From Trichostrongylus colubriformis (lineage: Eukaryota > Nematoda > Chromadorea > Rhabditida > Trichostrongylidae), in NCBI GenBank assembly GCA_963978905.1, contig OZ022258.1, positions 37,509,282 to 37,573,281 of the forward strand: 64,000 nt of DNA, written 5' to 3'. The position numbers and the translations under genes are program-made. The notes below the pieces were generated by a model. It was not told the origin of the DNA and made no database searches. It saw only the letters and a program-made list of their open reading frames with translations. Below, one piece after another: positions 55,558 to 64,000 of this stretch. How positions within the stretch are numbered: the first letter of the stretch is position 1; each line of letters starts with the position of its first letter.

Positions 55558-55930
55558 TTAGTTGGAGAATTATAAATTGAAACTGAGATTTTTGTGTTGT
55601 CAAAACTCTAAATTCGGGCTTTAAAATAAAAGTGGTTTATCAATGATTCTTTATTAACTTACTTCAATAAAGCCGGATTTTTGCCATCGTTCTCGTTGTA
55701 TCAGTGATGGATGTGTCATTGATATGACACCTATATCCTAACAAAGTTTGGTTTAGGAAAGGCAGTTGGAGATCTACCGACCGAATAAATTCTACAATCC
55801 AGCACCAAGGAATGGTGGCTGTAGTGGAAAGAAAGTCACTGCGTTGTCACTTCTCGTGGATTCTTCTTGTGATCGACAAGTTGCTGTATTCACTTGATAG
55901 GGCACCTGCTACACTTCTCCAAGTAGAATC
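55558..55930. other. 3' flank of the decayed paralogue
   Basis: Parallels 43270-43500, including AATAAA-type signals (55624, 55666). No gene seen. Confidence 0.45.
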
Positions 55931-56690
55931 ATCCAGTCACAGTGGTAACTCCGCCCACCGTAGGCAGGGCTTGCACCGAGAGCGATAAGTGTTCAAATAT
56001 AAGTCTTCGCTTCGGTTCCGAAAATCGGGAAGGTCAGAAATGAATCTGTTGAGGTCGGAGAAGTTGGGATTGGGTAGAAACTGACCTAAGCGTGCAGAGC
56101 ACATGAGAACTGAGCCTAACTCCGCCCCCACTAAGCGGAGCTTACGCGGAAATGACCGGTGCTCGATTTTGCACTAAGAAAATCGGGCAAGTTAGGAATG
56201 AGGAGGGGCTGACCTAAGTTCATTACCTATGTATAACCAGAAGTTAGATGTGTTTATTTGATGTGTGTGTGTCTGTTCGTCACATAATGCATCTAGCTGA
56301 TCTGTAGCCAGTAGAGAACGGGCAAGTTAGGATTTGATGAGGGCCAACCTATTTTCGCGGAGCACATAAGAACTAAGCCTAGCTCCGCCCATCGTAGGCG
56401 AGGCTTGCGCGGAAAGAGATAGTTGCACAAATTTAAGTTATCACTAAAGTGGCAAAAATCGGAAGTTGCGAATGGGTCTGTTGAGATTGCGAGGGTAAGG
56501 ACTGGGTAGGGGCTCACTAAATACGGAGCACGTAGAAGCAAGTTAGGAATGTGCCTGGAGAAGTCGGGCTAGTTAAGATTCGGTGGGGACTGACCAATGT
56601 CTGCGGAGCACGTAAGAACTAAGTTTAGCTCCACCAAGGGCGGAGCTTGCACTAAAATGCCCAATGCTCGAATTTAGGAACTCGCATAGG
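55930..56690. repeat. Satellite-like tandem repeats, 150-200-bp units
   Basis: Three to four diverged units repeat the order AACTCCGCCCACCGTAGGCA-type block, GCGGAAA, AAATCGGGAAGGT, CTGTTGAGGTCGGAGAAGTT, GAGCACATGAGAACT. Pieces recur at 188-443, 1815-1935 (inverted) and 43700-43760. Confidence 0.55.
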
Positions 56691-56699
56691 TCAAAAATA

Positions 56700-57992
56700 G
56701 CCCACGCGTCGAGAAGAAGTAGCTAAGGTAAGCCGCGTTCCAATGGAGCAGTTCAAGGAGATCTCCCCATGGAAGTAGGGAGTATTTCAGAGTGACGATA
56801 CTTACCACAGTATAGCATATCCTCTAGAATGGTCCATAGACTGGGTAGAAGTGAATTTATCGGTTTTTGCGCAGAGAACAAAAAAGGTGGTTACTGAATC
56901 AAATTCCTGAAAGCCTACCTCGCTATATGAGAGTTATCGCGCGTATTACAGGACGTGAAGGTCCTGCTTTACACACCATTGAAAGGAAAATGAATCAAAA
57001 CTCTTCACAATCACCAAAAATGAAGCTCCTGCACTCAGTCCTTGTGAGTACTGGAGATTAGAACTGAGTTTTTGCTAGATGATATCGCACAGAATGCTAC
57101 CCTGTTCTTCTTGGTTGAAGCTGCCTTCACTATTGGAATCGCTGCCTTATCTTGTCTTATCGCACCTTTCCTTCTCCACGTTAGAGCCACGTTGGAAATC
57201 TGGTCATCTAAGGCCAAGCGTGATTCGGCTGGATGGGTCCAACTCGGCTCGGGTAGAACGCGCCTATCGCCGCGAGGATGCACGATCAAGCCGCAGCAAG
57301 GGTGCAGCCTGAGCACCTATCTAGAGACCTACTTGCTCAAAGAAAGTAAGCCTCTAATAAGATTATCGCGGTGTGCCTTGAAGTAATGGAGTCGCAGAAG
57401 TAAAGACCATGCAGAGTCATAGGCTACTGATCGATAGTGATTAAAATTGCCAATTCTGCACGAAAGAATTGAATTAGGGATTCAGGTCAAAGTTATATCA
57501 TCAAAGTAGAGGCATGGGCTACAAAAGGAACAGATGGTTCAAAAGTTGGTAAATACGGCAAGTAACTTGTTTCTAATGGTCAAAGACAACTTCTGGATGA
57601 TAGGGTATCGTGGCGAGCTGAGGGCAACTCCTTCCCTCCATATGGCGTCTACGCCGCCGGTCCAGTACCCAGTCGGAATGGCCTAGTAGGCTTAGTCTGT
57701 ATGTTTGCCAGGAAATTTGGAACTATTTGAAGGACAGCCTGTAATAGGTGGGGTTAGTTGTGGGATAGATAGTGAGAATATGGCAGAATGCGTCTAAGCG
57801 TCTGTCTGTCACGAAATTTGGAATTACTGAAGGACAAATTGCAAAGGTCGGGTCAGTGTCGAGTCAAGGCACTCCCACGGTGAGTGGAGCGTATCCTGAA
57901 TAGGAGCTATTTACTGCAGAAGTGCGTCCGGGATGGGTGCAGCTCTAAGTCTGGAGCATGGATCATCGAAAACTAAGAAACACAGTTCTTAC
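56700..57992. repeat. Segmental duplication P2, first part
   Basis: Parallels 4449-5870. It lacks the 5110-5496 foldback element and has its own insertion (about 56930-57390) related to 54340-54680. The longest frame (57072-57386) has a hydrophobic stretch (FFLVEAAFTIGIAALSCLIA) but is not conserved in frame in Q2, so I do not call it a gene. Confidence 0.55.
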
Positions 57993-58180
57993 TAACAAGG
58001 GAAGGTTGGTAAGTCGAGTGGCCGTTCGAGATGAGGTTTATACTAGAGATAGGGCTCGGGATGCCATTCACCAATCTGCACTCCATATCTGCTGTGTGTC
58101 TCTGAGAGCAGAGTTACAAGCGTTGAAAGAGAAGCAACTTAGCACATATGCGATAGGCAAGTGTAACAAAAGTGTACTTC

Positions 58181-58245
58181 GATAGCCAAGTGATTATGTG
58201 CTGGGACTCAAGTTCGAGGAGTCACGAGTTCGGATCCTTGCTGAA
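58181..58245 (+). other. tRNA-like module inside a TIR
   Basis: TAGCCAAGTGATTATG at 58183 has A-box form. GAGTTCGGATCC at 58226 is one base from a consensus B box, 43 bp downstream, a normal A-B distance. The reverse copy occurs in the other arm (GGATCCGAACTCGTAAC, 58820). It is not a complete tRNA gene. Confidence 0.5.
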
Positions 58246-60091
58246 TGTGCTTCTTTGCATTTTTCCCAAGCTACTTCCCGAACGTTACAAACAAGGAATT
58301 ACATGCTACGAGAGCTTGATCTCACGACGAAAGAGCATTTCTGAGGGGATAAATCCATTTTCGCTGTTTTGTCATGTACATTTCCTTCTTCGTTTATTGC
58401 CTTCACAAACATGTTTTTCAGAGTAGTGTATAAATCAAGCTAGAAGTGGACATGGTTTACACGGACACTATTCAAATTTGTGTCTCTTCTGAATAATTAC
58501 AAGGTTTAATGAAAACCTACTCGAACATTTGTACAAATGTCGAGTATTCTTCAACACAGCCTGCCTTACATTCAAGTGGCAATCCTGGCAGAACTCACAT
58601 TAGGCCGAAGGGTCATTGTCATCTATAAAGTAATGTTGTAAAATACCATACAGGCAATAAACGCAGAAGTGGAAATATACATGATAAAACATCGAAAATG
58701 GATTCGTTTCCTCAATAATGCTCTTTCGTAGTGATATCAAGCTCTCGGAGCATATAATTCCTGTTTGTCACGTTCTGGAAGTAACTTGGGAAAATTGCAA
58801 AGACGCACATTCAGCAAGGATCCGAACTCGTAACCCCTCGAACTTGAGTCCTAGCCAGGGTCAAGCCTCCGTTGAGGAATCCTCAACAGGGGGGGTCGTA
58901 TTTGGTCCGCTAGGAGGGGGGAGGGTCGTAATCGTTGAGGTAGACAGTGACCAACAGAATTTCTCAGACTGAGGGTCTAAATTGTAAGGTGAGAAATGAT
59001 AAAACTGATTAACTGGGTTCGAACCCGAAACTAGTTTAACTCGATCATCATGGAAACTTCATGCATGGCGCAATCCGCAACGAAGCCAACCAGTGTAAAT
59101 GAACCTTTCATTGGTCCGCCGGCACAGAATTCACGTACAGAGACACCTTCGAAATTGACCGATTAGCCGTGGGAAGCGGCATCTATCCACGGGTATCGCC
59201 GTGGATGAATACTCCAAAAACTATAAGTTGAAAAAGGAAAATTAGCTGATATGAACTTCTTCCATGCCTTACTACGACCGTAAGTACGTAACCTAGTGTT
59301 GGCGGCCACTATGTGGACCGGAAAAACGTTTGTATCCATTGAGAAAGTGGAAGCAACCATTAGGAAAAGCAAGCGGCCAATAGATAGGTCTAAAGAAGTT
59401 ATTAGGAAAACAATTTACAGCTGCTTGAAAGATGGGCTCTAGGTAAAGTTTGACGTATTTTCAAAATGCTGGAATTTAGTACGGGGAAGATACCGCGCTC
59501 CATCGTGATCGCCGCGTCGCACGTCGCGTACGACGATAATATGAAAATATTTGCATGACATGACAATATTGTAGTAGAAGGTGTGAAATTAAGTTGCCTT
59601 AGCATAAGTATGCTGTCCTTTTGCTCGTCATATCATAGTTTCACTGAACATTTTATCAGTAGGCGATATCACGGCAAGAGTTGCTTACGCAATGGACGCA
59701 AGGTGTTGACAATGAAAGGTTGTTTGCTCAGTTGTCTACAATCACACTTAATGTTTCTTACAACGTTCATGTTGTCACTGAAGCTTTTTATGTCATACCA
59801 GCATCGTGAATACTCCAAGAGTGAGGTCGTCAATTTAGGTAGGCATCCTTTTTCTCGCTATTTACCGCAGAAGTATCATGAAAGTTGTTTTCATTCAAAA
59901 TTTACCTCGAGTTGAGCGCATGGCCGAAAAAAGAATTCGATGTAATTTACTTATTTCATCCAAATTGTATGTTGCGTATTTTTTGACTATTCGGTCAACT
60001 CCGCCAAACAAAATCCCGTCACTTGCTGTTTACATGCATTTCGTCATTACCTTACGTCAAGCGACTCGTGAGGAACTCCTGTTCTTACAGC

Positions 60092-60158
60092 TCTAATCCA
60101 TATGTGCATAGTAATGTCTACGGGCCCCGTAGACATTACTATGCACATATGGATTAGA
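60092..60158. repeat. Perfect 67-bp palindrome
   Basis: TCTAATCCATATGTGCATAG and onward is mirrored exactly around the centre at 60125 (ACGGGCCCCGT). It would form a 33-bp uninterrupted stem. Confidence 0.9.
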
Positions 60159-60176
60159 TAACCCTTTACCCCTTCT

Positions 60177-60265
60177 TTTATTAACCAGTCCTAAAAAGGG
60201 AAACGTAGGATGCTCCCGTAGTACGGGGGCATCCTACGTCTCCCTTTTTAGGACTGGTTAATAAA
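60177..60265. repeat. 89-bp palindrome, two mismatches
   Basis: TTTATTAACCAGTCCTAAAA at the left pairs with TTTTAGGACTGGTTAATAAA at the right, centred at 60221 (CCCGTAGTACGGG), 18 bases after the first palindrome. Confidence 0.88.
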
Positions 60266-60498
60266 CAACAAGTAAATTTTCTCATGCTTCAAGTAAAGCT
60301 CCTTCTTTTCCTTTGATATATCAGGTAAGGACAACTGCACTATACCATAGGTTCACTAAGTTGCAGGATAATCATGACAATGGGCTGTCCGATTTCTTTT
60401 TTTTTTTAAATCATGTGTGCTTTTATGTCTCGTTCCAGATTTTGATGGTGTTCCGTTTTTTTCGATTATTTCATCGTCTCCCTTTTACTCCCCTTTAA

Positions 60499-60664
60499 CT
60501 TTGCGTCGACGTTGAAGCTCCTTTCCCTCCCTAGGCTTAGGCTAAAATTGAGATACCCTCCTTCCCCATGAAAGAGCATTTCTCAAAGCATAGATCTCAT
60601 CTGCTTTAGCCTAAGCCTAGGGAGGGAAAGAAGCTTTGACGTGGGTGAAAATTTGACGCAAAGT
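60499..60664. repeat. Inverted repeat with about 58-bp loop
   Basis: CCCTCCCTAGGCTTAGGCTA at 60526 pairs with TAGCCTAAGCCTAGGGAGGG at 60608; the outer parts (ACTTTGCGTC and GACGCAAAGT) pair after a small bulge. Confidence 0.85.
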
Positions 60665-61308
60665 TGCGTCTCCCCCCGACTTGAACTGACCCTATAATTT
60701 TTATAGTTCTTCGTACTTTTCCATTCATCTCTTCCAATGCCCATCTCTATGTATTCCCATCGTAGCGAGGTCTAATGCTTGATAGTTTGTCCGAATGTTG
60801 TTTCCTGATTGTTTTATTCTCCTCAGGAAACAGTATTGTCAAGTGCTACCGACCAATTTAAATTTGTCCAGGATCTAACCATCTTGATTATCCGTCATTT
60901 TTATTTATTTTGTTTATTTCTGTTTTTTAAAGATTCTTTATACGTGAACTTGAACCAAATTGAAAAATAACAATAACAGACGTAAAAGAGGGGGGGTCGT
61001 ATTGAGACCCCCTTTTAGGGGGGGGTCGTATTTTTTGAAAATTTTCCTCAACTGGACGCTTGACCCTGGTCCTAGCACATAACCACTTGCCTATCGAAGC
61101 ACACTGCTGTTGCCCTTGTCTATCGCATATGTGCTAAGTTGCTTCTTTTTCAACGCTTGTAACTCTGCTCCCAGAGATGCACAGCAGATATAGAATGCAG
61201 ACTGGTGAATGGCATCCCGAGCACTATCATTGGTATAAACCCCATTTTAAACGGCCACTTCGACTTACCATCCTTCCCTTGTAAGGACTATGAAATAATC
61301 GGCACTTA

Positions 61309-61778
61309 CTAGGGAAGGGTTCCAAATTCCCATGGAACTTTGAAATGAGATCCAGTAGGATCGATAGAGCTTTGAACGCTGATTATAACTGTGAGAAAAA
61401 ATTGCCAAATGGCATTTTGAAGCGAGTTACGAGGGGGCAAAGTTCGCCTGTGACACCTCATTGGCGAGGCACTTTGCCATCAGCACGGCCGTTCCTAAGC
61501 CAGCATCGACCACCGTGGCTTACTGGTAGTGTCTAACTCAATCCTGCAGATCTGAAACACTACCAGTAAGCCACGGTGGTCGATGCTGGCTTAGGAACGG
61601 CCGTGCTGATGGCAAAATGCCTCGCCAATGAGGTGCCACAGGCAAAATTTGACCCCTCGTAACTCGCTTCAAAATGCCATTTGGCAATTTTGATTTTCAC
61701 ACTTATAATCAGCGTTCGAGCTCTATCGATCCCCCTGGGTCTCATTTCAAATCCATGGGGAGTTGAAGCCCTTCCTAG
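61309..61778. mobile_element. Harbinger-like foldback element, copy D (TTA target)
   Basis: Starts CTAGGGAAGGG, ends CCCTTCCTAG, TTA on both sides (61306-61308 and 61779-61781). The two halves are nearly perfect inverted copies with a short loop (ACACTACCAGTAAGCCACGG against CCGTGGCTTACTGGTAGTGT). It is the most compact member of the family that includes 703-1803. Confidence 0.8.
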
Positions 61779-61948
61779 TTAGACCAAAAAGTCTCAGTTG
61801 AGTTCCGAAATGTCCGACGGAATGGTTCGCGGTCATTGATGAGATTCTGATAGGAACAAAAGAAGCCCGCCCATAGTAGGGCAAAGAGTGTCCTCGATGG
61901 ATGGTGCTTCAAAATGCGTTGAGCTCCGATACAGCCTAGATATAAGTA

Positions 61949-62794
61949 TTAAGTTGGACCATAATTTCTGTTACACAATGACGAAAAATTTCAAATTTAT
62001 TTTTCCTTATTTGTGTCTAACTTCAGTCAACAAAATATGTACCATTATAATCAACAATATATTGCCAGCGATTAGGGAGATGATAGATGCCTCGCTTATA
62101 GAAGTCTGGGGATTTCTGGTCGAAGAAAGTCTGGAGGTCGATTTTGAGATCATCGTCATCTTTGAGCTGCCGTCCGTCGAGGAAGTGGGTCAGAGATCGG
62201 AATAGGTGGTAGTCAGTTGGGGCCATGTTTGAAGATTACGGTGGGTGGGGGAGCTTCGTCCAACCAAGGTCCTGGATCCTTTGACACGCCAACTTTTCCA
62301 CATGTGGGCGAGCGTTGTCGTGGAGGAAGAAGTCTCGATCCATTTCTCCGGTGAAATTTGCGTCTACGGTGTCCAGTTGCCTGCAGTAGAAATCGGCAGT
62401 GACTGTCGTGTTGGATGGCAATTTTTCGCCCTTTTTCTGAAAAAATTTTTTTTGAATTTTTTCCTCAGTGCAATTTTTTGGAATTTTTTTTCTGTTTCAA
62501 TTTGAGTCGATCGAGCCATGGGGTTGCCGCCATATAAGAGACAGTACCTGGAACCATTGACTGGTTGATTTGGTTAGTGGCCTTGCATGCTGAGGAACCG
62601 AGGCGGTGATCGTGAATTTCGCCCCTCTCGCAAAATTGTCGTAGATTCACTGCTAGTTGAAGCCATAGAGAATAAGAATGTGTTAGTCAGTAGTCCTTTT
62701 AACTCGCTTTATATACCCCCCCCCCACTACCAAGTATTCCAGGAGCTTCCACAATTTTCCCCGAGAGTGTAAAAGAAATTATGGTCCAACCTAA
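61949..62794 (-). mobile_element. Mariner element, internally deleted
   Basis: TIRs TTAAGTTGGACCATAATTTC at the left and, inverted, TTAGGTTGGACCATAATTTC at the right, with TA at 61947-61948 and 62795-62796. The minus strand holds transposase pieces (next entry). 846 bp against about 1.3 kb for a full mariner. Confidence 0.85.
62023..62650 (-). pseudogene. Mariner transposase, C-terminal half (frameshifted)
   Basis: Minus strand, in order: a degraded segment (62650-62465), then DFYCRQLDTVDANF and FLHDNARPHVEKLACQRIQD with the second catalytic Asp (62421-62236). Next, in another frame, MAPTDYHLFRSLTHFLDG with the third Asp, and the C-terminus RGIYHLPNRWQYIVDYNG (62226-62023). The N-terminal DNA-binding domain is absent. 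Confidence 0.85.
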
Positions 62795-62796
62795 TA

Positions 62797-63681
62797 GGAT
62801 AAATAGTAGGACTTTTCCCGCTCCCTATAAAGAGATCATAGAGAAGAAATGGGGACTTGTGGAAAGTGATCACGGGTGCGAGACGTTAGCTCGTGCACTT
62901 ATCACCATTTGTTATCGCTTCCTTCTGTCTTGTCGTTTACAAATAAGGGCATGAAAGGTGACGATGGGTACATAGGCGAAGGTGAACATGAAATCATAAG
63001 AACAATCAAAGGCGGTTATAGAGGTATTGAGGGTAGTAAAAATTTTGAAGTGACGGTGATAGAGGCACTGTGGACAGTGAGGTTTCCAACGTGAGTCGTC
63101 AGGTGAAAGCTACAGGTGTGAGGAAAGTATACATATGGCAAATTCAGTAAAAGGAGCGCCTCTGAGCTTTGGAGAAGACCCTTCTTTACCAATTGCTGTC
63201 TGTTTCAACGCGGCTCGCACCTTATTTCGCGTCTGTTCACGGGATCATCAGAGGAAGAAAGGCATCATTCACATGTTTATGATCGTTCCTTCACTCTTGT
63301 ATTACTAAACACTTTGACCTTCGTTTTCGTTCCATACTCGGCTCAACAATGCCTACTATCGCCAGAATGGCAAGGCTTGTATGCAGGTTTGGCTTCTCGT
63401 AGTGCCAGGCAAAGCCGATAATGGTTGAAGGCTCAACTACAAATATTTGCAACACCGCGTATTACACGTGAAATTCTCAAAAATCCTAAGAATGATAAAT
63501 GCATTCAGATGCTTGACGTCAAAGAAGTCAATGCATCACTCATTAAAATTTATTACCATACACAATAAGAGTTACTTGTCGAGTCGAATGCGGTGAAGAC
63601 ACGAATACGCCAGCTTATTAACGACAGACATTTTATGTACAGTGAAGCCCAGAAAAGGCGAAACGAAAATTCGCGTAGATT
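62797..63681. repeat. Segmental duplication P2, second part, and slu-7 3' flank
   Basis: From about 63095 it parallels 5925-6617 (GAAAGCTACAGGT, GCGCCTCTGAGCTTTGGAGA against GCGCCTTTGAGCTTTGCAGA). TTTATT at 63549-63554 is AATAAA on the minus strand, about 130 bp after the slu-7 stop. No other gene seen. Confidence 0.55.
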
Positions 63682-63837
63682 TCATTTTTCCTTACGCGCT
63701 TTCTTTTCCATCTTCTCATGCATATATGAAGCCATCGGATCTGCAGAGTGAATGGCAGTGAGTTTGTATGCTTCTTGCTCTGCTTCAGTTAATGGCTTGT
63801 CATCGTAAGTGCTGTTGTACTTCCGCTTACGATCCCC
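63682..63837 (-). CDS. slu-7: Terminal coding exon of a probable SLU7 pre-mRNA splicing factor
   Basis: Minus strand: acceptor TTTTTCAG, then 51 codons and TGA at 63684-63682. The residues begin GDRKRKYNSTYDDKPLTEAE and include EAYKL and DPMASYMHEKME. The combination RKR-x-YNS-x-Y, T-E-x-E-x-EAY and DPMAS matches what I know of the SLU7 C-terminus; the family acts in the second step of splicing. Upstream exons would lie beyond the right edge. A damaged duplicate of this exon is at 6618-7272. Identification rests on a short exon and should be checked by search. Confidence 0.7.
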   Translation of the reverse strand, partial: GDRKRKYNSTYDDKPLTEAEQEAYKLTAIHSADPMASYMHEKMEKKARKEK

Positions 63838-64000
63838 CTGAAAAAGAACAATGTGATCACCTCTCAAAATACAGTGTACTTGTGCTACCAAATCGTTTCG
63901 ACGAATTTCAGAGTTTCGCTCTTGCCTTTGTAGTAAAATCTTTGACAACAGGCTTCCTCATTTAACTGATTCAACATGCAAATTTGACACTCTTTATTGC
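63838..64000. other. Probable slu-7 intron at the window edge
   Basis: The minus-strand frame remains open upstream of the acceptor to 63948, but these residues look non-coding. No further exon is certain before the edge. Confidence 0.4.

Larger units (their letters stand above)
58856..61068. mobile_element. hAT-like element with internal hairpins, non-autonomous
   Basis: Starts CAGGGTCAAGCCTCC and ends in the inverse GACGCTTGACCCTG. Perfect 8-bp duplication GTCCTAGC at 58848-58855 and 61069-61076. Subterminal GGGGGGTCGTATT repeats lie near both ends. There is no transposase-like frame in 2.2 kb. It holds three palindromes at 60092-60158, 60177-60265 and 60499-60664. Confidence 0.82.
57996..61281. 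mobile_element. Harbinger-like TIR element with long arms, interrupted by hAT
   Basis: Starts CAAGGGAAGG, ends CCTTCCCTTG, with TAA on both sides (57993-57995 and 61282-61284). P1 near 5835 is the empty site. TIRs of about 290 bp: 57996-58290 pairs with 58790-58855 plus 61077-61281. Without the hAT-like insertion it would be about 1065 bp. The arm contains a tRNA-like module at 58183-58245. No transposase. Confidence 0.75.

Noticed and set aside
57072..57386. Hydrophobic ORF as a membrane protein
   Set aside because: The related sequence at 54450-54680 does not keep the same frame and no splice context supports it.
1..64000. CRISPR arrays, operons, riboswitches or rRNA
   Set aside because: No regularly spaced direct repeats, ribosome-binding sites or rRNA-like sequence; all features are those of a nematode nuclear genome.

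Overview
This is eukaryotic DNA, almost certainly from a parasitic nematode and most likely a hookworm-like strongylid (inference). The support is: host exons with short introns; a pyrimidine-rich trans-splice-type acceptor five bases before a signal-peptide ATG; an RTE-like endonuclease/reverse transcriptase of the type I remember as common in hookworm assemblies; and many mariner/Tc1, hAT, Harbinger-like, BEL/Pao, gypsy and Penelope-like (PLE) sequences. Nothing suggests an operon, plasmid, phage or CRISPR array.

Host genes are few. A five-exon gene at 40247-43269 (+), all of whose introns are phase 0, would encode a secreted protein of about 180 residues with eight cysteines. A decayed paralogue lies at 51459-55557. 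The terminal coding exon of a probable slu-7 splicing-factor gene is at 63682-63837 (-), and a broken second copy sits at 6618-7272. These pairs belong to two segmental duplications: Q (about 31.74-43.5 and 48.5-55.8 kb) and P (about 4.45-7.3 and 56.7-64.0 kb). Each paralogue serves as an empty site for insertions in the other, so several transposons can be delimited exactly with their target-site duplications (TSDs).

Layout. 0-4.4 kb: foldback MITEs and an inverted pair of PLE fragments. 4.4-10.3 kb: P1 segment, slu-7 relic, two Tc1/mariner-type elements. 10.3-39.5 kb: an almost perfect inverted duplication, left arm 10320-19244 and right arm 19967-39523, with a 722-bp spacer. Each arm carries a 4.8-kb terminal-inverted-repeat (TIR) element with a gypsy-type LTR element nested in it, a 678-bp TTAA element, a PLE relic and a 3'-truncated RTE-like LINE. 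The right arm is also split by a 10.6-kb BEL/Pao element (20410-31038) with a perfect 5-bp TSD. 39.5-50.4 kb: the intact secreted-protein gene, another PLE and a Tc1-type relic. 50.4-64 kb: the decayed paralogue with a foldback mariner inside it, satellite-like repeats, the P2 segment with a Harbinger-like element that was entered by a hairpin-rich hAT-like element, a mariner, and the slu-7 terminal exon.

The insertions can be ordered. The Q duplication came first. The TTAA element and the TIR element then entered Q1, and the gypsy element entered the TIR element. The inverted duplication followed, and BEL then entered one arm. The least ordinary observations are: the two unequal LTR pairs, which share their downstream LTR portion but not the upstream portion; a probable spliced Cys/His-rich accessory ORF behind the BEL integrase; a gypsy element that lost RT-RNaseH-integrase core in frame; tRNA-like modules inside the TIRs of two DNA-transposon families; and three long hairpins in the hAT-like element.
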